From Micromonospora phaseoli (GTDB lineage: Bacteria > Actinomycetota > Actinomycetes > Mycobacteriales > Micromonosporaceae): 64,000 bases of DNA. Shown piece after piece: positions 45,959 to 58,115 of the stretch. The position numbers and the translations under genes are program-made. The stretch spans positions 124,001 to 188,000 of the forward strand of contig NZ_FNYV01000007.1 of assembly GCF_900109115.1 (NCBI RefSeq). Direction: 5' to 3'. Numbering within the stretch: the stretch's first letter is position 1; the number at the start of each line of letters is the position of its first letter. The notes under the pieces were generated by a model, which saw only the letters and a list, made by a program, of their open reading frames with translations, did no database searches and was not told where the DNA came from.

Positions 45959-45998
45959 TGGGTTATCTCTTCTAAAAGAACGAAAAACCAATCATCAC
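45959..45998. other. A+T-rich candidate DNA unwinding element
   Basis: GGTTATCTCTTCTAAAAG and the following AACGAAAAACCAATCATC form the only long A+T-rich run in oriC. It lies on the dnaN side of the DnaA-box field. Confidence 0.6.
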
Positions 45999-46183
45999 CG
46001 TTGGGCTTTCTGTGGATCGGCCGACTGCTGCCGGGCAGACCCCTGCGCAGCGACACGATCCACGGGGTCGGGCACACAGCCGATACCATCGCGCCCTAAG
46101 GTTCGATGGGCACCGGCACGCAAGGCGGGTCGGTGGGCAGCGTCCGGCATGAGAGAGTTGACGACGTCGACGCGGAGGCATTG

Positions 46184-47317
46184 ATGAAATTCCGAGTGGA
46201 GCGCGACGCGCTCGCCGAGGCCGTGGCCTGGACCGCGAAGAGTCTGCCCAACCGGCCGTCCGTACCGGTGCTGGCCGGCGTGATGCTTCGCGTCACCGAC
46301 GGCAGCCTGCAGGTCTCCGGCTTCGACTACGAGGTCTCCAGCCAGGTCACCGTCGAAGTACAGGGCGACGCCGACGGCGCCGCGCTGGTCTCCGGGCGGC
46401 TGCTCGCCGAGATCACCAAGGCGCTGCCCGCCAAGCCGGTGGACATCGCCGCCGTGGGGGCACACCTCGAACTGGTCTGCGGCAGCGCACGGTTCACCCT
46501 GCCCACGATGCCGGTGGAGGACTACCCCACGCTGCCCGAGATGCCCGCCAGCGCCGGCACGATCGACGCGGCCGCCTTCGCCGCCGCGGTGGCCCAGGTC
46601 GCGATCGCCGCCAGCCGGGACGAGACGCTGCCGATGATGACCGGCGTACGCGTCGAACTCTCCGGCAGCAGCCTGGCCATGCTCGCCACCGACCGCTACC
46701 GGCTGGCGCTGCGTGAGATGGAGTGGAACCCGGACGACCCGGAGATCAGCCTCAACGCGCTGGTGCCGGCACGGACGCTCAACGACACCGCCAAGACCCT
46801 CGGCCCGCTCGGCGGCCAGGTCGTTCTGGCGCTCTCCCAGGGCTCCGCCGGCGAAGGCATGATCGGTTTCTCCGGTGGCACCCGCCGCACCACGAGCCGA
46901 CTGCTCGACGGCGCCAACTACCCGCCGGTGCGTTCACTCTTCCCGGCCACCCACAACGCCGAGGCCCGGGTGCCCGTCAGCACCCTCATCGAGGTCGTCA
47001 AGCGGGTCGCCCTGGTCGCCGAGCGGGCCACCCCGGTGCTGCTCAGCTTCAGCGCCGACGGCCTGGTGGTCGAGGCCGGAGGCACCGAGGAGGCCCGGGC
47101 CAGCGAGGCCATGGAGGCGACCTTCAGCGGTGAGCCGCTCACCATCGGCTTCAACCCGCAGTACCTCATCGACGGGCTGGCCAACCTCGGCACCCAGTTC
47201 GCGGTGCTGCACTTCGTCGACGCCTTCAAACCCGCGGTGATTTCCCCGGCCGGGGAGGATGGCGAGCTCATCGGTGGGTACCGGTACCTCATCATGCCGA
47301 TCCGCGTGTCCCGCTGA
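46184..47317 (+). CDS. dnaN: DNA polymerase III beta sliding clamp
   Basis: The product is 377 aa. It begins MKFRVERDALAEAVAWTAKS and has the three clamp repeats (RPSVPVLAGVMLRV; LPMMTGVRVELSGSSLAMLA; EPLTIGFNPQYLIDGLANLG) and the C-terminal YRYLIMPIR. It tethers the polymerase to DNA. GGAGG lies 5 bases before ATG 46184. It is the first gene right of oriC and reads with the fork. Confidence 0.98.
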   Translation: MKFRVERDALAEAVAWTAKSLPNRPSVPVLAGVMLRVTDGSLQVSGFDYEVSSQVTVEVQGDADGAALVSGRLLAEITKALPAKPVDIAAVGAHLELVCGSARFTLPTMPVEDYPTLPEMPASAGTIDAAAFAAAVAQVAIAASRDETLPMMTGVRVELSGSSLAMLATDRYRLALREMEWNPDDPEISLNALVPARTLNDTAKTLGPLGGQVVLALSQGSAGEGMIGFSGGTRRTTSRLLDGANYPPVRSLFPATHNAEARVPVSTLIEVVKRVALVAERATPVLLSFSADGLVVEAGGTEEARASEAMEATFSGEPLTIGFNPQYLIDGLANLGTQFAVLHFVDAFKPAVISPAGEDGELIGGYRYLIMPIRVSR

Positions 47318-47358
47318 TCGGCAGAGCAGACCCGTACCCACGAAAGGTGGCCACCAAG

Positions 47359-48231
47359 ATGCAGCTCGGCCTGGTAGGGCTCGGCCGGATGGGCGGCAAC
47401 ATGCGCGAGCGGTTGCGCACCGCCGGCCACGAGGTGGTCGGTCTGGACCACAACGCGGAGCTGAGCGACGTCGCCGGCCTGGCTGAGCTGGCCGAGAAGC
47501 TGGACGCGCCGCGGGCGGTCTGGGTCATGGTGCCCGCCGCCGTCACCGACGCCACCATCGACGAACTGGCCGCCGTGCTCGACGAGGGAGACCTCATCAT
47601 CGACGGTGGCAACTCACGCTTCAGCGAAGACGCCGTACGGGCCGAGCGGCTCCACGAACGCGGCATCGGCTACATCGACGTGGGCGTGTCCGGCGGGGTG
47701 TGGGGGCGGCAGAACGGCTACGGCCTGATGGTCGGCGGCGCCCAGGAGCACGTCGAACGGCTCATGCCGATCTTCGACGCGCTCAAGCCCGACGGCGAGT
47801 TCGGCTTCGTGCACGCCGGCCCGGTCGGGGCCGGCCACTACGCCAAGATGGTGCACAACGGCATCGAGTACGGGCTGATGCACGCCTACGCCGAGGGCTA
47901 CGAGCTGATGGCCGCCTCGGAGCTGGTGACGAACGTGCCAGGCGTGATCAAGTCCTGGCGCGAGGGCACCGTGGTCCGCTCCTGGCTGCTGGACCTGCTC
48001 GACCGGGCGCTCGACGAGGATCCGGAGCTGAACCAGCTCAGCGACTACACCGAGGACACCGGCGAGGGGCGGTGGACGGTGGACGAGGCGGTCCGACTCG
48101 CTGTGCCGCTCAACGTCATCACGGCCTCGCTGTTCGCCCGGTTCGGCTCCCGGCAGGACGACTCGCCGGCGCTGAAGGCCGTCTCCGCACTGCGCCAGCA
48201 GTTCGGCGGGCACGCCGTACGCAAGCGCTGA
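47359..48231 (+). CDS. gnd: 6-phosphogluconate dehydrogenase, decarboxylating (short GndA type)
   Basis: The product is 290 aa. The dinucleotide loop is [19 protein letters not shown]. Catalytic blocks are [60 protein letters not shown] and [20 protein letters not shown]. At ~290 residues it belongs to the short, usually NAD-using class rather than the ~470-residue dimeric one. It oxidises 6-phosphogluconate to ribulose-5-phosphate and CO2. ATG 47359 is preferred; GTG 47347 adds four residues. Its place between dnaN and recF is typical of actinobacteria. Confidence 0.94.
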   Translation: MQLGLVGLGRMGGNMRERLRTAGHEVVGLDHNAELSDVAGLAELAEKLDAPRAVWVMVPAAVTDATIDELAAVLDEGDLIIDGGNSRFSEDAVRAERLHERGIGYIDVGVSGGVWGRQNGYGLMVGGAQEHVERLMPIFDALKPDGEFGFVHAGPVGAGHYAKMVHNGIEYGLMHAYAEGYELMAASELVTNVPGVIKSWREGTVVRSWLLDLLDRALDEDPELNQLSDYTEDTGEGRWTVDEAVRLAVPLNVITASLFARFGSRQDDSPALKAVSALRQQFGGHAVRKR

Positions 48232-48247
48232 CCGGCACCGCGGCCCC

Positions 48248-49381
48248 GTGTACGTCCGCCGGCTCGAACTGATCGACTTCCGCTCGTACGAGCGGGTCGG
48301 CGTCGATCTCGAAGCGGGGCCGAACGTCTTGATCGGCGCCAACGGCGTCGGCAAGACCAACCTGGTCGAGGCGCTGGGCTACGTGGCGACGCTGGACTCG
48401 CACCGGGTCGCCACCGACGCCCCGCTGGTGCGGTTGGGCGCCGCCGCCGCAGTGATCCGCTGCGCGGTCGTGCACGACGGTCGGGAACTCCTGATCGAGC
48501 TGGAGATCGTCCCGGGCAAGGCCAACCGGGCCCGACTCGGCCGCTCCCCGGCCCGCCGGGCCCGCGACGTGCTGGGCGCCCTACGCCTGGTGCTCTTCGC
48601 CCCGGAGGATCTCGAACTGGTCCGGGGCGACCCGGCCGAGCGCCGCCGTTACCTCGACGACCTGCTGGTGCTGCGCCAACCCCGGTACGCCGGCGTGCGC
48701 GCCGACTACGAACGGGTGGTCAAACAGCGCAACGCGCTGCTGCGTACCGCGTACCTGGCCCGCAAGACCGGCGGCTCGCGGGGCGGCGACCTGACCACCC
48801 TGGCCGTCTGGGACACCCACCTGGCCCGACACGGCGCCGAACTGCTCGCCGGCCGGCTGGAGCTGGTCGCCGCGCTGACCCCACACGTCGCCAAGGCGTA
48901 CGACGCGGTGGCCGCCGGGCGGGGTGCGGCGGGGATCGCGTACCGGCCGTCGGTGGAGCTGGCCGAGCCGACCACCGACCGGGAGGCACTCGCGGCGGTG
49001 CTCGCCACCGCGCTGGAGGAGTCCCGTTCCGCCGAGATCGAGCGGGGCACCACGCTGGTCGGCCCGCACCGCGACGACCTCACTCTCAGCCTGGGGCCAC
49101 TGCCCGCCAAGGGTTACGCCAGCCACGGTGAGTCGTGGTCGTACGCGCTGGCCCTCCGACTGGCCGGGTACGACCTGCTCCGCAGCGACGGCATCGAACC
49201 GGTGCTGGTGCTCGACGACGTCTTCGCCGAACTGGATGCCGGCCGGCGCGACCGGCTGGCCGACCTGGTCGGCGGGGCCAGCCAGCTGCTGGTGACCTGC
49301 GCGGTCGCCGATGACGTGCCGGCCGCCCTGCGCGGCGCCCGGTACGAGGTTGCGGAGGGGACGGTGCGTCGTGCCGAATGA
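48248..49381 (+). CDS. recF: DNA replication and repair protein RecF
   Basis: The product is 377 aa. It starts [20 protein letters not shown] with Walker [21 protein letters not shown]. The middle has [20 protein letters not shown], then [16 protein letters not shown] and Walker [21 protein letters not shown]. It loads RecA at gaps together with RecO and RecR. The GTG at 48248 has a poor ribosome binding site, so it may depend on translation from gnd 16 bases upstream. It overlaps dciA by 11 bases. Confidence 0.96.
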   Translation: MYVRRLELIDFRSYERVGVDLEAGPNVLIGANGVGKTNLVEALGYVATLDSHRVATDAPLVRLGAAAAVIRCAVVHDGRELLIELEIVPGKANRARLGRSPARRARDVLGALRLVLFAPEDLELVRGDPAERRRYLDDLLVLRQPRYAGVRADYERVVKQRNALLRTAYLARKTGGSRGGDLTTLAVWDTHLARHGAELLAGRLELVAALTPHVAKAYDAVAAGRGAAGIAYRPSVELAEPTTDREALAAVLATALEESRSAEIERGTTLVGPHRDDLTLSLGPLPAKGYASHGESWSYALALRLAGYDLLRSDGIEPVLVLDDVFAELDAGRRDRLADLVGGASQLLVTCAVADDVPAALRGARYEVAEGTVRRAE

Positions 49382-49979
49382 GCCACAGCATCCGGATCAA
49401 CGACCCCGGGCGGGGGCGGGTGGAGAAGCCGGCAGCGATGGCACCGAGCGCACGACAACCGGCGGCGACCCGGAGGGGGTGGCCGGACCGCAGTTGGCGC
49501 GTGCGGTGCTGGACGCGGCGAAGTCCCGGCGAGAGGCGGCCGGGCGGACCCGTTCCCGCGGCGCGACCGGTGGGACCGGCGGCGAGCGCCGGCTGCGCGG
49601 GTACTCGGGGCCAGGTCCGGACCCGCGCGACCCGCAGCCACTGGGCGCGGTGCTGGACCGGCTGGTGAAGGCCCGGGGCTGGCAGCAGCCGGCCGCCGAG
49701 GCAACGGTCTTCGGCGCCTGGGAGCGGGTGGTCGGCGAAGAGGTGGCCCAGCACAGCCGCCCGGTGAAGCTGGAGAACGGCGAGCTGACCGTCGAGGCAC
49801 GCTCCACCGCCTGGGCGACGCAGCTGCGGTTGCTCGCCTCCTCGCTGTTGCAGCAGATCGGCCGGGAGGTCGGCCACAACGTGGTCCGCAGGCTGCACAT
49901 CCACGGCCCGGCCGCGCCGTCCTGGTCGCGGGGCCCTCGCCGGGTACGTGGCCGCGGCCCCCGCGACACCTACGGCTGA
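49371..49979 (+). CDS. dciA: DciA-family helicase-loading protein (DUF721)
   Basis: The product is 202 aa. An unstructured N-terminal ~95 residues precede the DUF721 core: [60 protein letters not shown]. The family interacts with DnaB and promotes helicase loading in bacteria without DnaC. From memory it matches mycobacterial Rv0004. The GTG at 49371 lies inside the 3' end of recF, suggesting coupled translation. Confidence 0.93.
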   Translation: MPNEPQHPDQRPRAGAGGEAGSDGTERTTTGGDPEGVAGPQLARAVLDAAKSRREAAGRTRSRGATGGTGGERRLRGYSGPGPDPRDPQPLGAVLDRLVKARGWQQPAAEATVFGAWERVVGEEVAQHSRPVKLENGELTVEARSTAWATQLRLLASSLLQQIGREVGHNVVRRLHIHGPAAPSWSRGPRRVRGRGPRDTYG

Positions 49980-50002
49980 CCCGGCCGGGCCGGGTACGGC
50001 GG

Positions 50003-50584
50003 CTACACCTGGGCGGCGCGGCGAGGGGCCGCAGACTCGGCGTAGACGGCGAAGCCATGGTCGGCGCAGCGCCGGTAGAAGGCGGCCAGCACGCTCAGCT
50101 CCGCGCAGGTGAAGTTCCACTGCGGCGCGGCGCCGCTGTCGTCGCGAAGCGCGTCGAGCCGGCTGTCCAGCCAGCGCAGCTGCTGCTCGGCCAGCCGGCC
50201 GTCGGCCAGCAGCGAACGCAGCACCGCACCGACGGACTCGAACGTGACGGCCTCGCCGTGCGGCCGGTGCGCGGCGACGAACCGTTCGACGCCGGCCGCG
50301 ATCCAGCCGCACCCGTCGGGATCGATCACCGGATCCTCGTCCTCGGCGGCGGCGTCAGTGGCGTAGAGCACACCGTCGAGTCCGAGGATCAGATCCACGA
50401 TCTCGGTGTAGACGGTGGCCCGGATCGTGCCTGTCTTCGCGATCAGTTCGGCGAGCGCGGCGGTCGGGGCCGAGATTCCCGGCACGTCGACGATGTCGCC
50501 GAAGTCGACGAACTCGGCCGGTGCGACCGGGTCGTAGAAGCGGCCGGTCCGCGGCCACTGGACCGCGACGTTGTCCAGCCCCAT
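50003..50584 (-). CDS. Conserved-looking protein of unknown function
   Basis: The product is 193 aa, soluble, with no signal or membrane segment. Features are an N-terminal GLDNVAVQWPRTGRFYDPVA, an acidic DAAAEDEDPVIDPDGCGWIA and a C-terminal CAELSVLAAFYRRCADHGFA. I do not recognise the family. GAGGTGAC precedes ATG 50584. It interrupts the dciA-gyrB neighbourhood and is transcribed against the replication fork, unlike the genes around it. It converges with dciA. Confidence 0.7.
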   Translation of the reverse strand: MGLDNVAVQWPRTGRFYDPVAPAEFVDFGDIVDVPGISAPTAALAELIAKTGTIRATVYTEIVDLILGLDGVLYATDAAAEDEDPVIDPDGCGWIAAGVERFVAAHRPHGEAVTFESVGAVLRSLLADGRLAEQQLRWLDSRLDALRDDSGAAPQWNFTCAELSVLAAFYRRCADHGFAVYAESAAPRRAAQV

Positions 50585-53073
<2,489 letters not shown>

Positions 53074-53126
53074 CGGACCCGTACCGGGTCGGAGGCCACT
53101 CCGGCCCGGTACGCCGGTCCACAGAG

Positions 53127-53166
53127 TTATCCACAGCTTGGTCGGTATCCACAGGTGTTATCCACA
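53127..53166 (+). promoter_or_regulatory. Three DnaA boxes in the gyrB-gyrA spacer
   Basis: TTATCCACA (53127-53135), GTATCCACA (53145-53153) and TTATCCACA (53158-53166) lie in one orientation within 40 bases. Two are perfect. The 129-base spacer also holds the gyrA ribosome binding region. Confidence 0.75.
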
Positions 53167-53202
53167 GCGCAAAAACGACTCTCAGTCTGATAAGGGTTAA
53201 CA

Positions 53203-55722
53203 GTGACCGATTCCCCCGAGTCCACACCTAACGAGCCCGAGGTCCCCGAGGCGCTGGCCGCCGTCGTCTCGCACGATCGGATCGAGCCGGTCGGGCTCGA
53301 GGTGGAGATGCAGCGCTCCTACCTCGACTACGCGATGAGCGTCATCGTCGGGCGCGCGCTGCCGGACGTCCGGGACGGGCTCAAGCCGGTCCACCGCAAG
53401 ATCCTTTACGCGATGTTCGACTCGGGCTACCGGCCGGACCGCGGCTACGTGAAGTGCTCCCGCGTCGTCGGCGACGTGATGGGCCAGTTCCACCCGCACG
53501 GCGACTCGGCCATCTACGACGCACTGGTCCGGATGGCCCAGCCCTGGTCGCTGCGCTACCCGCTGGTCGACGGCAACGGCAACTTCGGTTCGCCCGGTAA
53601 TGATCCGGCTGCGGCCATGAGATACACGGAATGCAAGCTCGACCCGCTGGCGATGGAGATGCTGCGGGACATCGACGAGGACACCGTCGACCTGCAGGAC
53701 AACTACGACGGGCGGGCCAAGGAGCCCACCATCCTGCCGTCGCGGATCCCGAACCTGCTGATCAACGGCTCCGAGGGCATCGCGGTCGGCATGGCCACCA
53801 AGATCCCGCCGCACAACCTGCGGGAGATCGGGGCGGCGGTGCAGTGGTGCCTGGAGCACCCGGAGGCCGACGAGGCCAGCACGCTGGAGGCGCTGCTGGA
53901 GATCGTCAAGGGCCCCGACTTCCCCACCTACGGCCTGATCGTGGGTCAGCAGGCCATCCAGGACGCCTACCGCACCGGGCGGGGCTCGATCCGGATGCGT
54001 GCCGTGGTCGAGGTCGAGGAGGACAAGCGGGGCCGGCCGGCGCTGGTGGTCAGCGAGCTGCCCTACCAGGTGAACCCGGACAACCTGGCCGAGCGGATCG
54101 CCGAGCTGATCAAGGAGGGCAAGCTCGCCGGCATCGCCGACATCCGCGACGAGTCCTCCGGGCGTACCGGCATGCGGATCGTGCTGGTGCTCAAGCGCGA
54201 CGCGGTCGCGAAGGTGGTGCTGAACAACCTCTACAAGCACACCCAGCTCCAGGAGACCTTCGGTGCCAACATGCTGGCCCTGGTCGACGGAGTGCCGCGC
54301 ACGTTGAACCTGGCGCAGTTCATCCGCTACTACGTCGAGCACCAGATCGAGGTGATCCGGCGGCGTACGGCGTTCCGGCTGCGTAAGGCGGAGGAGCGGG
54401 CGCACATCCTGCGCGGACTGTCCAAGGCGCTGGACGCGCTGGACGAGGTGATCGCCCTGATTCGGCGTTCGCCCACCGTCGAGGACGCGCGCCAGGGCCT
54501 GATCCGGCTGCTGGACATCGACGAGATCCAGGCCACCGCGATCCTGGACATGCAGCTGCGTCGGCTCGCCGCGCTGGAGCGGCAGCGGATCCTCGACGAC
54601 CTGGCCAAGCTGGAGGTGGAGATCGCGGACCTGAAGGACATCCTCGCCAAGCCGGAGCGGCAGCGCAGGATCGTCTCGGAGGAGCTCGGCGAGATCGTGG
54701 CCAAGTGGGGCGACGAGCGGCGTACTAAGATCATTCCGTTCGACGGTGAGGTCTCGATGGAGGACCTCATCGCCCGGGAGGACGTGGTCGTCACGATCAC
54801 CCGCACCGGGTACGCGAAGCGTACGAAGGTCGACCTCTACCGATCGCAGCGGCGCGGCGGTAAGGGTGTCAGCGGCGCCACGCTGCGGCAGGACGACATC
54901 GTCAGTCACTTCTTCGTCTGCTCGACGCACGACTGGATGCTGTTCTTCACCAACAAGGGGCGGGTGTACCGGGCCAAGGCGTACGAGCTTCCGGAGGCCA
55001 GTAGGGTGGCCAAGGGCCAACACGTGGCCAATCTGCTTGCCTTCCAACCGGACGAGCAGATCGCACAGATCATTCAGATCCCGAATTACCAGGTGGCGCC
55101 CTACCTGGTCCTGGCGACGAAGAACGGCCTGGTGAAGAAGACGCGGCTTGAGGAGTTCGACTCCAACCGATCCGGCGGCATCATCGCGATCAACCTTCGC
55201 GATGAGGACGAGCTGGTCGGTGCTGCGCTCGCCGGCCCCAGCGACGACCTGCTGCTGGTCTCCAAGAACGCCCAGGCGATCCGGTTCAACGCCACCGACG
55301 AGGCGCTGCGGCCGATGGGCCGGGCGACCTCGGGCGTGATCGGCATGCGCTTCGGCGAGGAGGACGTACTGCTGGCCATGGAGGTCGTCCGCGAGGGATT
55401 GGACGTCCTGGTGGCCACGAACGGGGGATACGCGAAACGCACCCCGATCGAGGAATACCCGGTCCAGGGCCGGGGAGGTAAGGGTGTACTGACTGCGAAG
55501 ATCACCGAGCGGCGAGGTGGTCTGGTGGGTGCGGTGGTGATCGACCCGGACGATGAGCTGTTTGCCATCACCAGCAACGGTGGCGTCATCCGGACTCCGG
55601 TGAAGCCTGTACGCCGCACGCGTGACCGGAACACAATGGGGGTCAAGCTGATGGACCTCCCGGATGGCGTGACTATCGTGGCGATTGCTCGCAATGCCGA
55701 CGAGCCTGACGAACAGGACTAG
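53203..55722 (+). CDS. gyrA: DNA gyrase subunit A
   Basis: The product is 839 aa. The quinolone-pocket region is [20 protein letters not shown] with Ser102 and Asp106, the drug-sensitive residues. The DNA-cleaving Tyr141 is in MRYTECKLD. The coiled-coil gate is ~360-480, and the C-terminal wrapping domain has the GyrA-box QRRGGKG. It breaks and rejoins DNA for supercoiling. The start is GTG 53203. It follows gyrB by 129 bases, in a spacer with three DnaA boxes. Confidence 0.98.
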   Translation: MTDSPESTPNEPEVPEALAAVVSHDRIEPVGLEVEMQRSYLDYAMSVIVGRALPDVRDGLKPVHRKILYAMFDSGYRPDRGYVKCSRVVGDVMGQFHPHGDSAIYDALVRMAQPWSLRYPLVDGNGNFGSPGNDPAAAMRYTECKLDPLAMEMLRDIDEDTVDLQDNYDGRAKEPTILPSRIPNLLINGSEGIAVGMATKIPPHNLREIGAAVQWCLEHPEADEASTLEALLEIVKGPDFPTYGLIVGQQAIQDAYRTGRGSIRMRAVVEVEEDKRGRPALVVSELPYQVNPDNLAERIAELIKEGKLAGIADIRDESSGRTGMRIVLVLKRDAVAKVVLNNLYKHTQLQETFGANMLALVDGVPRTLNLAQFIRYYVEHQIEVIRRRTAFRLRKAEERAHILRGLSKALDALDEVIALIRRSPTVEDARQGLIRLLDIDEIQATAILDMQLRRLAALERQRILDDLAKLEVEIADLKDILAKPERQRRIVSEELGEIVAKWGDERRTKIIPFDGEVSMEDLIAREDVVVTITRTGYAKRTKVDLYRSQRRGGKGVSGATLRQDDIVSHFFVCSTHDWMLFFTNKGRVYRAKAYELPEASRVAKGQHVANLLAFQPDEQIAQIIQIPNYQVAPYLVLATKNGLVKKTRLEEFDSNRSGGIIAINLRDEDELVGAALAGPSDDLLLVSKNAQAIRFNATDEALRPMGRATSGVIGMRFGEEDVLLAMEVVREGLDVLVATNGGYAKRTPIEEYPVQGRGGKGVLTAKITERRGGLVGAVVIDPDDELFAITSNGGVIRTPVKPVRRTRDRNTMGVKLMDLPDGVTIVAIARNADEPDEQD

Positions 55723-55726
55723 TTGA

Positions 55727-56662
55727 ATGACGGAGACACAGGCGAAGTCGGGGAACGCGGGGACCTCGGCCAACCCGGTCGACGAGGAGGCCGCGAAGAG
55801 CGGCACGCCATCGACCGGCCGCGCGGCCGTGGGCCGGGCCACCGTCCCCGCCGACGCGCCTGCCCCGAAATTCACTCGGGCTCCCGGCATGACCCCACCG
55901 CCTGACAAGCCGACAGAGGCTCAGGAGGCCGAGGCTGCCGGGGAGGAGAAGACCGCCGCCGAGGAAACCGGCACCCCGAACGCCACCCCGAACGCCACGC
56001 CGGACGCCACCGCCGGCAAGCCGCCGGCCCCCCAGCCGACCGGTGTCCGTCCCGGCCAGTCCTCAGCCGCTGTCACCGGCCTGCTGCCGAGCACCGGCAC
56101 CGGAACGACCGGTACCCAGCCACGGGTGACCGGGGCCGGCGCGAGGCCGGATGCCACCCGCCCGCTCGGGTTCGGTCGCCCGGCGAATGGCGGCGGGCTG
56201 CCTCCGGGGGTCGGTACGGCGGCGGTCGGCGCCGCTCGGGTGGGTGAGGCCGTGCGTGCCGCGCGTACCTCGGTCAGCTCGGCCGCCTCACGGGGACCGC
56301 GACGGGCCCGGCTGAACCTCAAGCGGATCGACCCGTGGTCCGTGATGAAGTTCGCGTTCGCCGTGTCGGTGGTGCTGTTCATCGTCATCGTCGTCGCGAC
56401 GTCGGTGCTCTACCTGGCGTTGGACGCGATGGGCGTGTTTGCCAGCGTGAACGACAGCCTGGGTGACCTGGTCAACGCGGGCGGCGGGCAGAGCACCAGC
56501 GGCTTCCAGATCACCGCGCGTGGTGTGATTTTCTCATCGGCGCTGATCGGTCTGGTCAACGTCGTGCTGTTCACCGCTCTCGCCACGCTCGGGGCGTTCG
56601 TGTACAACGTCTGCGCCGACCTGGTGGGCGGCATCGAGCTGACCCTCGCCGAGCGCGACTGA
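55727..56662 (+). CDS. DUF3566 transmembrane protein
   Basis: The product is 311 aa. Residues ~1-200 are disordered (Pro/Thr/Ala-rich, with NATPNATPDAT repeats). The C-terminal DUF3566 domain follows: RRARLNLKRIDPWSVMKFAF, one helix AVSVVLFIVIVVATSVLYLA, the loop SVNDSLGDLVN, and a second helix IFSSALIGLVNVVLFTALAT. From memory, the family follows gyrA in actinobacteria (Rv0007 in M. tuberculosis). It starts 5 bases after the gyrA stop, so it is co-transcribed. Function is unknown. Confidence 0.9.
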   Translation: MTETQAKSGNAGTSANPVDEEAAKSGTPSTGRAAVGRATVPADAPAPKFTRAPGMTPPPDKPTEAQEAEAAGEEKTAAEETGTPNATPNATPDATAGKPPAPQPTGVRPGQSSAAVTGLLPSTGTGTTGTQPRVTGAGARPDATRPLGFGRPANGGGLPPGVGTAAVGAARVGEAVRAARTSVSSAASRGPRRARLNLKRIDPWSVMKFAFAVSVVLFIVIVVATSVLYLALDAMGVFASVNDSLGDLVNAGGGQSTSGFQITARGVIFSSALIGLVNVVLFTALATLGAFVYNVCADLVGGIELTLAERD

Positions 56663-56667
56663 CTCGA

Positions 56668-56715
56668 CGATCACGCTCGGCCGGCCCGCTTCCATGGGCC
56701 GGCCGAGCGTGATCG
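56668..56715. terminator. Strong hairpin terminator after the gyrase operon
   Basis: A perfect 20-bp stem (56668-56687, 56696-56715) with an 8-base loop starts just after the DUF3566 stop. It separates the gyrase operon from the tRNA genes. Confidence 0.88.
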
Positions 56716-56845
56716 TGTCGGTGTTTATCGGAGGTGCGCACCGTCGGTCCTCCGGTAGGTTGAAGGGGCGACGGCCTGCGCGCGACGCCCCTCCCCCGAT
56801 TTGGGGGCGACTGGGCGGATGGGTTAACCTTGCTCGTCGCTACGC

Positions 56846-56919
56846 GGGGCTATAGCTCAGTCGGTTAGAGCGCAGAGCTGATAACTCTGAGGTCGCTGGT
56901 TCGATTCCAGCTAGCCCCA
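56846..56919 (+). tRNA. tRNA-Ile(GAT)
   Basis: A 74-base cloverleaf with acceptor GGGGCTA/TAGCCCC, D-loop AGCTCAGTCGGTTAGAGC, anticodon GAT at 56880-56882, and T-arm CTGGTTCGATTCCAG. No CCA is encoded (A then CCG follows), so it depends on the CCA-adding enzyme at 20947-22407. tRNA-Ile and tRNA-Ala after gyrA are the standard actinobacterial arrangement. Confidence 0.97.
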
Positions 56920-56963
56920 CCGCACATGGTCCGACGACACGTCGAGCGTAAGGGGCAGCACCG

Positions 56964-57092
56964 ATGTTCAAGAAGCTGTTGATCCTGGCCGGCGTCGTCG
57001 GTGTGGCCGCCGTGGTGGCCAAGAAGATCAAGGAAGCGAACGACGAGCGCGCCCTCTGGCACGAGGCGACCACCTCGCCGGATCTGCGCTGA
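56964..57092 (+). CDS. DLW-39-family small protein
   Basis: The product is 42 aa: MFKKLLILAGVVGVAAVVAK, then KIKEANDERALWHEATTSPD and LR. It has one short hydrophobic segment and a charged amphipathic tail. The family is conserved at exactly this spot between the tRNA-Ile and tRNA-Ala genes of actinobacteria; members usually end DLW, whereas this one ends DLR. AAGGGG precedes the ATG at 56964. Function is unknown; the shape suggests a membrane-associated peptide. Confidence 0.82.
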   Translation: MFKKLLILAGVVGVAAVVAKKIKEANDERALWHEATTSPDLR

Positions 57093-57126
57093 CCGTCTGC
57101 TTCGCAATGGGTGGACTGCCGCCCGC

Positions 57127-57199
57127 GGGGCCCTAGCTCAACTGGCAGAGCACTGCCTTTGCAAGGCAGGGGTTAGGGGTTCGAGTCCCCTGGGCTCCA
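57127..57199 (+). tRNA. tRNA-Ala(TGC)
   Basis: A 73-base cloverleaf with acceptor GGGGCCC/GGGCTCC containing the G3-T70 pair that marks alanine tRNAs, anticodon TGC at 57160-57162, and T-arm GGGGTTCGAGTCCCC. No CCA is encoded. Confidence 0.97.
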
Positions 57200-57395
57200 C
57201 CTCAGACGGATACCCAGACGGCGAAGCCGTAGGACACCGTCGGTATCTCGCCGTGCTCGTATCTCTGATGGACTCCGCGACCCCGGACAGTTCAGCGAAC
57301 GGGTTCAGTTCCGCAGCGTCGCCGCACCGGGCTCGCCGTCTTCGGCGGAGCGATGAGTGTGGTCGGAATTCTGACCAGTCGCTAGAATGGTCGCC

Positions 57396-57680
57396 ATGGA
57401 GACCATTCCGATCACCGAAGCCAAGGCCCGGATCGCCGAGCTTGCTGACCGGGTCGCTCGGGAGCACGACCACTTCACGATCACCCGCAACGGCCGTGCC
57501 GACGTGATGCTGATCTCCGTCGCCGAGTACGAGTCGATGCGGGAGACGCTCGACCTGCTCTCCGACGACGAGTCCCTCGCGGATCTGCGCCAGTCGCGGG
57601 AGGACTTCGCAGCTGGCGATACGTTCTCGATGGACGAGGTTCGCGCCGAGCTGGAACGGCGTCGCGGTAGGGCGGCCTGA
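57396..57680 (+). CDS. Phd/YefM-type antitoxin
   Basis: The product is 94 aa. The N-terminal DNA-binding part is METIPITEAKARIAELADRV, then FTITRNGRADVMLISVAEYE, a typical Phd/YefM fold. The C-terminal MDEVRAELERRRGRAA would wrap the toxin. TAGAAT (57383-57388) lies 7 bases before ATG 57396, so the mRNA is probably leaderless. An in-frame ATG at 57387 is an alternative. Its stop overlaps the toxin start by one base (TGATG). Confidence 0.87.
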   Translation: METIPITEAKARIAELADRVAREHDHFTITRNGRADVMLISVAEYESMRETLDLLSDDESLADLRQSREDFAAGDTFSMDEVRAELERRRGRAA

Positions 57681-57991
57681 TGCCTCCGCAAGGCGGGCAA
57701 CCGGACGACGCACACGAGGCGACCAGCCCGTACACGGTGATGTTCTCCCGGCAGGCCCGCCGCAACCTGCACGAGGACCTGCCGCTGGAGGTCGCGGTCG
57801 CGGCGACGGAAACCATCCAGCATGCGATCGCGGTCAACCCCTATCGGGCTGGCAAACCCCTCGACGAACCTTTCGACGGCTTCCACTCCGCCCGCCGCGG
57901 CACGTACCGGATCATCTACCGAATCAATGAGGCCAAACGCGTCGTGGAGATCCACTCGATCCGCCACCGGCGCGACGCCTACCGCTTCTAG
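57680..57991 (+). CDS. RelE/ParE-superfamily toxin
   Basis: The product is 103 aa. After a ~15-residue leader the RelE fold is clear: YTVMFSRQARRNLHEDLPLE, GKPLDEPFDGFHSARRGTYR, IIYRINEAKRVVEIHSIRHR, RDAYRF. The basic residues (RRG, RHRRDAYR) match those used by mRNA-cleaving RelE toxins on the ribosome. It is coupled to the antitoxin. The pair sits in the variable spacer right of tRNA-Ala. Confidence 0.88.
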   Translation: MPPQGGQPDDAHEATSPYTVMFSRQARRNLHEDLPLEVAVAATETIQHAIAVNPYRAGKPLDEPFDGFHSARRGTYRIIYRINEAKRVVEIHSIRHRRDAYRF

Positions 57992-58115
57992 GGCTACCTC
58001 TGGAGTCCCGCCTCAGTTTGATGGACCTCGCTGACAAGCGTCTCGCCGCCGACAGTAAGGTCGCCGGACCGGGGCGCGCCGGGCAGTCGATCGGCCGCAG
58101 GCTAGCGTCGGTGGG

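Larger units (their letters stand above)
45541..46019. other. oriC: Chromosomal replication origin oriC
   Basis: This dnaA-dnaN spacer is packed with DnaA-box variants on both strands. Examples are TTGTCCACC (45562-45570) facing GGTGGATAA (45574-45582), TTACCCACA (45604), TGTGGAGAA (45616), TGTGGGCAA (45702), GGTGGATTA (45781), GGTGGACAA (45792, 45803, 45813), TTCTCCACA (45872, 45925) and GGTGGATAA (45892). The stretch 45959-45998 is the most A+T-rich part and is the likely unwinding element. Most boxes have G or C at the outer position instead of T, as expected in a high-G+C genome. The remaining ~160 bases to dnaN probably hold its promoter. Confidence 0.92.

Noticed and set aside
53197-55908. 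A 903-residue minus-strand ORF antisense to gyrA
   Set aside because: gyrA is unambiguous; the mirror frame is open only because of high third-position G+C.
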